Source: JBEKYD01 sp049509915 (GTDB taxonomy: Bacteria > Acidobacteriota > Terriglobia > Bryobacterales > Bryobacteraceae). From it: DNA of 9,234 bases. Under the pieces are notes generated by a model. The model saw only the letters and a list, made by a program, of their open reading frames with translations, was not told the origin of the DNA and did no database searches. Position numbers and translations under genes: made by a program. Shown here piece by piece: positions 1 through 6,027 of the stretch. The stretch's first letter is position 1, and each line of letters begins with the position of its first letter. Location of the stretch: the NCBI GenBank assembly GCA_049509915.1, contig JBEKZL010000288.1:1-9234 (forward strand), given 5' to 3'.

Positions 1-1
1 G

Positions 2-1261
2 ACAGGGGCGCTTCTTCTGGCTGTGCTGATTGCCGGCGTTGCACCCGCGCTTCACGCCGCGCGGCTCAACATTTCCGATGTATTGAAGCAGAGCCAGGGC
101 GTGACGATGGGGCGCCGCACCTGGCAGCGGAACGCTCTGGTCACATCGCAGATCGCGGTCAGCGTGGCGCTGTTCGGCGTCGCCGTGTTGTTCCTGACCA
201 GTCTTTACCACGCTACCGAGGTGCGGCCGGGTCTGGATCCGCATAAGAAGGTCCTGGCCCTGTCGGTAATTCCGGCACTGCATATCCCGCCGGCCGAGTG
301 GTGCGACCAGGTGAGCGAACGGCTGGCCGCGCTGCCAGGCGCGCGCGGGGCAACCTATGCGCGGCGGCTTCCATTGAGCGGTTCCGGCGGGGGTCTGACG
401 GCGCGGGTCGAGATTCCGGGGATGGCGCCGATGGGCGTGCTGCTGAACAACGTGGGCGGCAGCTACTTTTCGCTGATGGGTACCCGCGTGATGGCCGGGC
501 GGGGCATCGATAGCCGCGACCGGGTGGGCGCGCCGCTGGTGGTAGTTGTGTCGCGATCCTTTGCCCGCACCATCTTCGGCGGCCGAGGCGCGCTCGGCAA
601 CTGGGTTCGGATCGATGGCAAACCGCGCCAGGTCGTGGGCATCGCGGAAGACGGCCCGTCCAACGACTTGCACGAACCGCCGCGGCCGTTTGTGTTTCTG
701 CCATTCGCCCAGGCGGTGCCCGACGATATCACTTTGCTGGTGGAAACCTCGGGCGCTCCCCTGGCGCTCGATCGCTCCGCGCGCACCGCGGTTCGCGCGT
801 TCGACCCCAAGGCACGCGTCTACGAATCGACGACTCTGCAAAAGACCCTGGACAACGCTCTTTCTGTCGACCGCTTTATCGCCACCGCGTGCAGCGCCTT
901 GGGTGCCAGCGTGGTTTTCCTCACCGCAGCGGGGCTGTTCGGCGTGCTGCTGTATATCGTCAACCGGCGCACGCGCGAACTGGGGCTGCGGGTAGCGCTG
1001 GGCGCCCGGCCGCGACAAATCGAGCGCCTGGTTTTGGGCGAATCGCTGCGCATGGCCGTGATCGGTGTGCCTATCGGACTCGCCGGCCTGGCGGCGACGG
1101 CCCGCTTTGCACGCTCCATGCTGCTGAGTGTGACACCTCTCGACCCGCTTGCTTACGCCCTCAGCGCCGCTGCCGTAGTGGCGCTGGCCCTGGCCGCGCC
1201 ATGGCTCCCGGCACGCCGCGCCACGCGCGTAGACCCAATCGAAGCGCTGCGCTCGGAATAG
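2..1261 (+). CDS. ABC transporter permease, ADOP/MacB-FtsX type, 5'-truncated by window edge
   Basis: The reading frame is open to the left edge, so the gene is partial; the GTG at 23 is internal and not a credible start. The visible 419 residues are the second half of a double-FtsX permease. They show the end of one membrane segment and a linker (APALHAARLNISDVLKQ), then a transmembrane helix at about visible residues 46-70. A MacB_PCD-like periplasmic domain follows (about 75-280), then three C-terminal helices of an FtsX domain (about 300-400), and the tail ARRATRVDPIEALRSE. The tail ending in DPIEALR is typical of acidobacterial ADOP permeases. Such proteins pair with a MacB-like ATPase and move substrates or transmit force across the inner membrane; the substrate cannot be told from sequence. 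A GC-only hairpin (GGCCGG/CCGGCC, 1261-1274) sits on the stop codon but has no T-tract. Family call is firm; transport role is inferred. Confidence 0.93.
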   Translation, partial: TGALLLAVLIAGVAPALHAARLNISDVLKQSQGVTMGRRTWQRNALVTSQIAVSVALFGVAVLFLTSLYHATEVRPGLDPHKKVLALSVIPALHIPPAEWCDQVSERLAALPGARGATYARRLPLSGSGGGLTARVEIPGMAPMGVLLNNVGGSYFSLMGTRVMAGRGIDSRDRVGAPLVVVVSRSFARTIFGGRGALGNWVRIDGKPRQVVGIAEDGPSNDLHEPPRPFVFLPFAQAVPDDITLLVETSGAPLALDRSARTAVRAFDPKARVYESTTLQKTLDNALSVDRFIATACSALGASVVFLTAAGLFGVLLYIVNRRTRELGLRVALGARPRQIERLVLGESLRMAVIGVPIGLAGLAATARFARSMLLSVTPLDPLAYALSAAAVVALALAAPWLPARRATRVDPIEALRSE

Positions 1262-1289
1262 GCCGGGGCCGGCCGCAATCGTCTGCGCT

Positions 1290-1315
1290 TACCGAGCCGC
1301 GACCGCCAGGGAGCG
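1290..1315. repeat. Short interspersed repeat, copy 1
   Basis: This 26-bp stretch matches 4713-4738 at 24 of 26 positions, in the same orientation. The core is CCGAGCCGCG followed by CCGCCAGGGAG. In this copy ACCGC (1302-1306) can pair with GCGGT (1313-1317) around a 6-nt loop, so it resembles a small REP-like hairpin. It lies in the spacer between the permease and the FG-GAP gene. Both copies lie in spacers, which argues for an intergenic repeat family rather than coding convergence. My impression that similar elements are common in Solibacter-type genomes is from memory and was not checked. Confidence 0.55.
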
Positions 1316-1431
1316 GTTGACGGAACCTAACCTCCCCGGATCCGACGCCCCGGCGACCCCCCCCGGCAGCGCCACCGGTGCAATGCAGTAGAGTGGAGTG
1401 GAAGCCTCCGGCACCGGAAGCTGGCCCGAAA

Positions 1432-3189
1432 ATGACCCGTCGACAAATTCTCTCCCTCCCGGTTCTCGCGCTCCCGGCTGCCGTTTCGCCTGCCCGTGCC
1501 CAGAACAAGGGGATGGCGTCCAGAGGCGTCAAGGCCCTCCCGCGCGGTAAACCTTCCGGATTGCCATTCCACGCGCGCTTCGTAGACATCGCCAAAACCG
1601 CCGGACTGCGCGCGCCGGTCGTGTTCGGTGGCGTCGAGCACGCCGATTATATCCTCGAGGCCATGGGATGCGGCGCGGCCTTCGTCGATTACGACAACGA
1701 CGGTTGGATGGATATCGTGATCCTCACCGGCCAGCGCTTCCGTGACACGCCTCGAGAAGCTACCCTCCGGCTCTACAGGAACAATCGCGACGGCACATTC
1801 ACGGACGTGACCGACCAGGCGGGGCTGCGCCGCGGCGTATGGGCCTTCGGCATCACCGTTGGCGACTACGACAACGATGGCTTCGACGACCTCTTCATCA
1901 CCTGCTGGGGCCAGAACATCCTCTTCCACAACAACGGCAATGGAACCTTCACCGACGTCACCGAAAAGGCCGGCCTCACCCACGCTACCAGGCGCTGGGG
2001 CACCGGTTGCACCTGGATCGATTACGATCGCGATGGCCGTCTGGATCTGTTCGTTTCTCACTACCTGGTGTTCGACCCCGACAAAATTCCCCCCCGCGGC
2101 AAGGATCCTGGTTGCAACTATCGCGGCATGGCGGTGAATTGCGGTCCGGCCGGGCTGGCTAAGGAACAGTGCGCCCTCTACCACAATAACGGCGATGGCA
2201 CCTTCACCGATGTCAGCCGCCAGGCCGGCATCTCCACCATCAAACGGGGCTACGGCCTGACGGCGGTGGCGGCCGATTTCGACGGCGACGGCTGGACCGA
2301 TATCTACGTGGCCTGCGATACCACCTACAGCCTGCTGTTCCGCAACAACCACGACGGCACCTTCACCGAACAGGGGCTCGAAACCGGAATCGCGCTCAAC
2401 GAAGACGGCCAGGAGCAGTCCGGCATGGGGCTCGGGATCGGCGATTTTAATACCGATGGCTACCTGGACATTCTGAAGACCCATTTCGCCGACGATACGC
2501 CGGCGCTCTATCAGAACGACGGCAAGGGAAACTTTCGCGACGTGACCATACAGTCCGGCCTGGGCGTGGAAACCCGGTTTGTATGCTGGGGTACCGGCAT
2601 GTTCGACCTGGACAACGACGGCCTGCCGGACCTGTTCTTAGCTACTGGAATGGTCTATCCCGAAGTGGAGCCGTTCAAAACCCCCCGCGTGCTCTACCGC
2701 AATCTGGGCGGCGGCAGGTTCGAGGAACTCATGGACCAGGCGGGGCCGGGAGTCGTCGAGGCGCACTGTAGCCGCGGGGTAGCGTTCGGCGATTTCGATA
2801 ACGACGGCGATCTCGACATCCTCGTCGTCAATTTGAACGAACCGCCGTCGCTGCTGCGCAACGACGTGACCGGCGGCCAGCACTGGCTGAAGGTCCTGCT
2901 GGAGGGCACCAGATCGAATCGCAGCGCCATCGGCGCAACCGTGATTGCCGGCTATGGCGGGCGGAAGCAGGCCCAAGCCGTATTGGCCCAGTCGTCCTAC
3001 CTCTCGGTGAATGACCGCCGGCTCCACTTCGGGCTCGGCCAGGCTGCTACCGCCGACCTTGAGATACGCTGGCCTGGCGGCGCGCGGGAAACCATTGCCG
3101 GCGTAGCCGCCGACCGCCTGGTCGTGGTTCGGGAAGGCGCGGGCGTAGTGCGCAGCGAGCGCTTTCAGCGCCGGCCAGCGGCGGGGTAA
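1432..3189 (+). CDS. Exported CRTAC1-family FG-GAP/VCBS repeat protein with ASPIC/UnbV domain
   Basis: This 585-residue protein starts at ATG 1432. A GTG at 1378 is in frame, but it would put 18 non-signal-like residues before the export signal. The N-terminus MTRRQILSLPVLALPAA with PARAQ near residue 24 is a Sec or Tat signal peptide. Seven Asp-rich calcium-binding loops of the DxDxDG type begin at residues 86, 145, 197, 282, 338, 392 and 454. Several are followed by NNxDGTFTDV-type strands, as expected for FG-GAP/VCBS blades of a beta-propeller. The fifth loop (DFNTDG) keeps only part of the pattern. Residues about 495-569 form an ASPIC/UnbV domain (SNRSAIGA, RLHFGLG, IRWPGG). Such proteins are secreted or surface-bound and probably act in adhesion or ligand binding; no enzyme activity is known to me. 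A weak GGAAG at 1416-1420 lies 11 nt before the start. Confidence 0.93.
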   Translation: MTRRQILSLPVLALPAAVSPARAQNKGMASRGVKALPRGKPSGLPFHARFVDIAKTAGLRAPVVFGGVEHADYILEAMGCGAAFVDYDNDGWMDIVILTGQRFRDTPREATLRLYRNNRDGTFTDVTDQAGLRRGVWAFGITVGDYDNDGFDDLFITCWGQNILFHNNGNGTFTDVTEKAGLTHATRRWGTGCTWIDYDRDGRLDLFVSHYLVFDPDKIPPRGKDPGCNYRGMAVNCGPAGLAKEQCALYHNNGDGTFTDVSRQAGISTIKRGYGLTAVAADFDGDGWTDIYVACDTTYSLLFRNNHDGTFTEQGLETGIALNEDGQEQSGMGLGIGDFNTDGYLDILKTHFADDTPALYQNDGKGNFRDVTIQSGLGVETRFVCWGTGMFDLDNDGLPDLFLATGMVYPEVEPFKTPRVLYRNLGGGRFEELMDQAGPGVVEAHCSRGVAFGDFDNDGDLDILVVNLNEPPSLLRNDVTGGQHWLKVLLEGTRSNRSAIGATVIAGYGGRKQAQAVLAQSSYLSVNDRRLHFGLGQAATADLEIRWPGGARETIAGVAADRLVVVREGAGVVRSERFQRRPAAG

Positions 3190-3216
3190 CCGACATCGCC
3201 AAAGATCCCTTCAGGA

Positions 3217-3816
3217 TCAGTACACTTCACCGGGGCGTATCCTGACCCGGCCCAGCATCAGCGCCAGCGCTCCGATCGCTCTTGCCGGATCGCCGGCGTC
3301 CGGGCAAAACCGGTCGACGACATGGTAGCGCCCGCCCCTGACACCCTCGAGAACCCACTGGGCACCGTCCACCCTGGCGGCACCCTGCTCCGCCACTGCC
3401 AGAGTGGGCAAGTTCCAAAAGTCCGCGCTTTCAAACGCGGCCAGCAACGATTGGGTCTTGGTTTTTGTCAGCCATGAGACTTGGCGGCGCATCATTCTTC
3501 CAGGCTCATTCCCACCTTTGTCGTTCGTTATGCCGACGTGAATCCAACCCGAACCGCTTGAACGCACCACCAACCGCACAACGATGGGGTGATGAAAGGA
3601 CCGCAGCCACAGGAAGCGGTAAGCCTCCGCCCGCGGATCCCGCGACAGCTCCCAAAGCGAGGGTTCGTGCAGGGCCTTAAGGTGCCTGGAATACCAGCTC
3701 GCTCTGGAATCGTGCCCGCGCAATGGCGTATCGAAAACGCCGGGCGGAAAGTACTGTTGGGCCGGCAATTCGCCGAGCGCGGCAATCAGTAAACATAAGG
3801 CTCTGGACATCTGCAT
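3217..3816 (-). CDS. Small exported protein of unknown function
   Basis: This is a 199-residue minus-strand gene starting at ATG 3816; a second in-frame ATG two codons later (3810) is an alternative. Residues 1-20 (MQMSRALCLLIAALGELPAQ) look like a Sec signal peptide, so the mature protein should be periplasmic or secreted. Distinct blocks are YRFLWLRSFHHP (67-78), DFWNLP (132-137), DGAQWVLEG (150-158) and GRYHVVDRF (162-170). From memory these resemble a widespread uncharacterised family with a conserved DGAQWxLEG...YHVVDRW pattern; I know no function for it. It converges on the FG-GAP gene with only 27 bp between stops and diverges from the deacetylase gene across 94 bp. No strong Shine-Dalgarno sequence is seen. 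It is preferred over the plus-strand frames here because it has a signal peptide and coherent domain-like blocks. Confidence 0.8.
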   Translation of the reverse strand: MQMSRALCLLIAALGELPAQQYFPPGVFDTPLRGHDSRASWYSRHLKALHEPSLWELSRDPRAEAYRFLWLRSFHHPIVVRLVVRSSGSGWIHVGITNDKGGNEPGRMMRRQVSWLTKTKTQSLLAAFESADFWNLPTLAVAEQGAARVDGAQWVLEGVRGGRYHVVDRFCPDAGDPARAIGALALMLGRVRIRPGEVY

Positions 3817-3898
3817 CGAGCGGCCAACAGGGTTACTGACGCCACAGCTACGCCCGCCGTTTCAGTGCCGAGCCGGAATTGTCGATCCGCGGCCGTAT

Positions 3899-3904
3899 TA
3901 CAAT
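3899..3904 (+). promoter_or_regulatory. Possible -10 element placing transcription start at the deacetylase GTG
   Basis: TACAAT (3899-3904) matches the TATAAT consensus at five of six positions. It ends 6 nt before the GTG at 3911, which would place transcription start at or next to the start codon and give a leaderless mRNA. There is no purine-rich ribosome-binding site before the GTG; the adjacent bases are CCTCC. A convincing -35 box is not visible: TTGTCG at 3879-3884 leaves only a 14-bp spacer. The role is inferred. Confidence 0.35.
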
Positions 3905-3910
3905 TCCTCC

Positions 3911-4621
3911 GTGCCTATTTCACGCCGCGAGTTACTCCGCGCCGCCTCCGGTTTGCCGCTGGTGGCTGGGGCCTCCGCGCCCACCCTCAAGATCGTCGTC
4001 GCCGGCGGTCATCCCGGCGACCCGGAATGCGGCTGCGCCGGTACGATCGCCCGCTACGCTGAGCTCGGCCACCACGTGGTGCTGCTATACCTGAATCGCG
4101 GCGAGGGCTTCTGCGGAGGCCCCGGCCCCAGCCACTGTGCCGCCATACGCACTGCCGAAGCCCGCAACGCATGCCAGATCCTCGGGGCTCGAGCGGCTTT
4201 CGCCGGCCAGTACGATGGCCGCGCCGTCGTCGACGCCGCGCATTACGAGGCCTTCGCGCGCGCGCTCACCGCCGAAACCCCGGACGTGGTGTTCACCCAG
4301 TGGCCCATCGACCGTCATCGCGACCATCGCGCCGTTTCCACGCTCACTCTCGACGCCTGGTTGAAAAGCGGCAGGAGTTTCGCGCTCTACTATTACGAGG
4401 TGGCCGAGGACACCATGATGTTCTCCCCGGCCGACTACGTCGATATTTCTTCGGTCGAGCCCCAGCGGCGCCGTGCTTGTTACGCGCACGCCTCCCAGCA
4501 GCCCGATAATTGGTACCCGAAACAGGTGGAGATTACACGGGCTCGTGGCGTCGCGAGCGGATTCCCACAAGCCGAAGCCTTCCTCCGCCATTCGGAAAGC
4601 AAGCGCGCCCCACTGCCATGA
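3911..4621 (+). CDS. Exported PIG-L/LmbE-family N-acetyl sugar deacetylase (HPGD variant)
   Basis: This is a 236-residue protein. The GTG at 3911 is chosen because the export signal begins directly there: SRRELLRAASGLPLVAGASA (residues 4-23), a twin-arginine-like signal. Next comes the Rossmann-like PIG-L core: AGGHPGDPECGCAGT (31-45), VVLLYLNRGE (56-65), IRTAEARNACQILGA (79-93), and PIDRHRDHRAV (132-142), which carries the distal zinc ligand. PIG-L enzymes remove N-acetyl groups from GlcNAc-type conjugates with a zinc ion. By alignment with the family AHPDDE motif, His34 and Asp37 (zinc ligands) are kept, and His139 fits the third ligand. The position of the usual general-base Asp is Gly36. 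The enzyme may be altered or may use another base. Substrate is unknown; export points to an extracytoplasmic sugar or glycoconjugate. The gene stands alone, divergent from the small exported protein. Confidence 0.9.
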   Translation: MPISRRELLRAASGLPLVAGASAPTLKIVVAGGHPGDPECGCAGTIARYAELGHHVVLLYLNRGEGFCGGPGPSHCAAIRTAEARNACQILGARAAFAGQYDGRAVVDAAHYEAFARALTAETPDVVFTQWPIDRHRDHRAVSTLTLDAWLKSGRSFALYYYEVAEDTMMFSPADYVDISSVEPQRRRACYAHASQQPDNWYPKQVEITRARGVASGFPQAEAFLRHSESKRAPLP

Positions 4622-4712
4622 TGGTTTTGCCGAAAGCGCCGCGCGGCGTCGGGAGAAGTCTCGACGCGGCACGCAGCGCGTGCGCGATGTAGAAGCCCAG
4701 ACGAACGTTCGA

Positions 4713-4738
4713 TACCGAGCCGCGGCCGCCAGGGAGTG
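4713..4738. repeat. Short interspersed repeat, copy 2
   Basis: This is the second copy of the element at 1290-1315, in the same orientation and differing at two positions (A to G at 4725 and C to T at 4737). The changes spoil the small hairpin seen in copy 1. It lies in the palindrome-rich spacer downstream of the deacetylase gene. Confidence 0.55.
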
Positions 4739-4792
4739 CCATATGGGCTTGCGGCCCACCAAGAGGGATGAAGACGCACACGGTTCCGCTTT

Positions 4793-4820
4793 GGTGGGGC
4801 AGGCGGTTCCGCCTGCCCGC
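4793..4820. repeat. REP-like palindrome, copy A
   Basis: A perfect inverted repeat with 10-bp arms, GGGCAGGCGG (4797-4806) and CCGCCTGCCC (4809-4818), is separated by TT. The block GTGG-GCAGGCG-TCCGCCTGC is shared with 9045-9072. The intergenic position, palindromic shape and two copies in 9 kb suggest a REP-type interspersed element. The hairpin would be very stable in RNA or single-stranded DNA. Confidence 0.6.
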
Positions 4821-5009
4821 AGGTTGTCAACCGGCGCCCCGGCGGACGGTGCGAAATCAGCAACCTGGAGAGCGTCTTCAACGGAGCGGATAGTTGCGGT
4901 CGCAACTCGGCCTGGCGCATCACTTGCATGTCGTGCACGCCACGCACTGCGTGCGTCACGTTAAGTTAGCGCCTATGAGGCCGCATGGCCTGCCCCCTTC
5001 GCTTCTCCC

Positions 5010-5037
5010 GGTTAACGCTTCGGCCGCCCGTCCCGTC
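5010..5037 (+). promoter_or_regulatory. Candidate ECF-sigma promoter of the sigma/anti-sigma operon
   Basis: GGTTAAC (5010-5016) and CGTC (5034-5037) are separated by 17 bp. Many ECF sigma factors use a -35 element containing AAC and a -10 element CGTC at 16-17 bp. Transcription would begin near 5044, leaving a leader of about 25 nt that contains the AGGAGG site. This fits autoregulation by the sigma factor encoded downstream. The motif match is seen; its use is inferred, and short motifs like these occur by chance. Confidence 0.35.
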
Positions 5038-5056
5038 TCTATGGCAGACATCATCC

Positions 5057-5062
5057 AGGAGG
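5057..5062 (+). promoter_or_regulatory. Strong Shine-Dalgarno site that sets the start of the first operon gene
   Basis: A full AGGAGG (5057-5062) precedes two adjacent ATG codons. It is 3 nt from the ATG at 5066 and 6 nt from the ATG at 5069, so 5069 is the better start. It also rules out the upstream in-frame start at 4985. It is the strongest ribosome-binding site seen in the window. Confidence 0.75.
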
Positions 5063-5068
5063 GACATG

Positions 5069-5506
5069 ATGCTGAAGACAATCGCTCCATTCACGCCCGC
5101 CATTTTGCTGGCGAGCCAACTTTGCGCCGGCGGGTTCTTCTTGCAACTCGGTAATCCGCAGGCCAATCCAGAGGCCCGTAAATTGAACGCCGAGCTCACC
5201 ATCAAGGCAGCCGGCTGCCACGATCCGGCTGGCGCACGGGTGAGCGCATCGGCCATCGGGATGGTCAACGGGCAGCGGCGCCAGATCCCGCTCACCGTCA
5301 CCAGACTGTCCGAACCCGGCACGTTCGTCATATCCCAGCAGTGGCCGAAAAGAGGCAATTGGGTCATCAAGCTGGAGGCCGCCAACGATGCCGGGCAGTT
5401 CACCAATTCGTTGATCGCCGCCGGTCCGGACGGCATAGACCTCGGCCACGAAAGGGCGGCGATGAAGGCCTTTGCCGACTCCGATGTCGATGCCATGCTG
5501 AAATGA
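5069..5506 (+). CDS. Small secreted protein, first gene of the ECF sigma operon; function unknown
   Basis: This 145-residue protein starts at ATG 5069 (5066 is possible and adds one Met). Residues 1-21 (MLKTIAPFTPAILLASQLCAG) are a signal peptide; the Cys in SQLCAG hints at, but does not clearly match, a lipobox. The mature part has a block GCHDPAGARVSASAIG (about 51-66) and then PGTFVISQQWPKRGNWVIKLEA (in the 80s to about 106). This looks like a small beta-sandwich of the kind that processes 'G-x-F ... W-P-x-x-G-x-W' in YtkA/FixH-like domains; that resemblance is only by eye. The C-terminus is acidic and helical (HERAAMKAFADSDVDAMLK). The stop overlaps the sigma-factor start (ATGA), so the two are translated together. 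It may be a sensed or regulated envelope protein, but no function can be assigned. Confidence 0.8.
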   Translation: MLKTIAPFTPAILLASQLCAGGFFLQLGNPQANPEARKLNAELTIKAAGCHDPAGARVSASAIGMVNGQRRQIPLTVTRLSEPGTFVISQQWPKRGNWVIKLEAANDAGQFTNSLIAAGPDGIDLGHERAAMKAFADSDVDAMLK

Positions 5507-6027
5507 TGCAATTGACGCTGGTATCCAACGAAACCGGCGAAGACGACTCTCTGATCGCGGCGGCGGCGCGCGGCGACCGCTCCGCCTTCGGCGAGTTGTA
5601 CCTGCGCTACGCGCGCATGGTGCATGGAATTCTTCTCGCGCGCGTGCCGCCGGCCGACGCGGAAGATCTGGTGCAGGACGTCTTCCTGGCCGCTATGAAG
5701 CAGCTTCGGGGGCTCCGCACGGCGGCGGCGTTTCGGGCCTGGCTCGCGGCCATCGCGCGCCATCGTGCCATCGATTACTTCCGCGAAGCACGCCTCTCGT
5801 TTTCCGAAGCGCCTTCCGCCGCCGCGCCAAACCAGGGTGCGTTCGCGGTTTTGGATCTGATTCGCGCCTTGCCGGAGGCCTATCGGGAAACCCTGATCCT
5901 GCGGCTGGTGGAGGGCATGACGGGACCCGAAATTGCCCGTCAGACCGGCCTGACGCCCGAATCGGTGCGAGTGAATCTCTGTCGCGGCATGAAGATGCTG
6001 CGCCAGACGCTGGGGGAGAAGCGATGA
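5503..6027 (+). CDS. ECF-type RNA polymerase sigma factor (sigma-70 family)
   Basis: This 174-residue protein starts at ATG 5503, overlapping the previous stop as ATGA; ATG 5506 is an alternative. Sigma region 2 spans about residues 24-95, with DAEDLVQDVFLAA (52-64) as the core-polymerase-binding helix and AFRAWLAAIARHRAIDYFRE (76-95) as the -10-recognising part. After a short linker, region 4 spans about 118-172, with helix-turn-helix TGPEIARQTGLTPESVRVNL (140-159). Two domains and this length are standard for an ECF sigma factor. It directs RNA polymerase to a small regulon, probably including its own promoter. No clear Shine-Dalgarno site precedes it, so its translation likely depends on the upstream gene. 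It overlaps the anti-sigma gene by 4 nt. The ECF subgroup cannot be assigned by eye. Confidence 0.94.
   Translation: MMQLTLVSNETGEDDSLIAAAARGDRSAFGELYLRYARMVHGILLARVPPADAEDLVQDVFLAAMKQLRGLRTAAAFRAWLAAIARHRAIDYFREARLSFSEAPSAAAPNQGAFAVLDLIRALPEAYRETLILRLVEGMTGPEIARQTGLTPESVRVNLCRGMKMLRQTLGEKR

Larger units (their letters stand above)
4622..5065. other. Gene-free region rich in short inverted repeats
   Basis: I see no credible gene in these 444 bp: reading frames exist on both strands, but they overlap real genes and have no recognisable domain. The stretch holds a string of hairpin-forming sequences. They are CGTCG-GGAGA/TCTC-GACG (about 4647-4665), GCACGC-AGC-GCGTGC (4669-4683), the repeat at 4713-4738, the palindrome at 4793-4820, GTTGCG-GT-CGCAAC (4893-4906) and ACGCAC-TGC-GTGCGT (4942-4956). 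The first could help end the deacetylase transcript but lacks a T-tract. The last 60 bp hold the likely promoter and ribosome-binding site of the sigma operon. Confidence 0.6.

Noticed and set aside
1322..1346. GGAAC and CGAC spaced 16 bp apart as a second ECF promoter, upstream of the FG-GAP gene
   Set aside because: The -10 part departs from CGTC, the leader would be about 80 nt, and such short motifs are expected by chance in this GC-rich sequence.
1327..2484. Long minus-strand reading frame (385 codons) opposite the FG-GAP gene
   Set aside because: It is a mirror of the repetitive Asp/Gly codons of the plus-strand gene; it reads as Val/Ile/Ala/Gly repeats without a start signal or domain.
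3207..3219. Short inverted repeat GATCC-CTTCA-GGATC between convergent genes as a bidirectional terminator
   Set aside because: The stem is only 5 bp and there is no T-tract on either side.
3815..3826. 12-bp match ATCGAGCGGCCA shared with 9157-9168
   Set aside because: A 12-mer shared once in 9 kb of GC-rich DNA is expected by chance, and the flanks do not align well.
4797..4818. Palindromes as spacers or repeats of a CRISPR array
   Set aside because: Only two distant copies exist, with no regular spacing and no cas genes.
4473..4964. Frames on both strands in the spacer after the deacetylase gene
   Set aside because: They overlap the deacetylase end and their protein text is built from repeat DNA (for example VGQAVPPA from the palindrome), a common false gene pattern.
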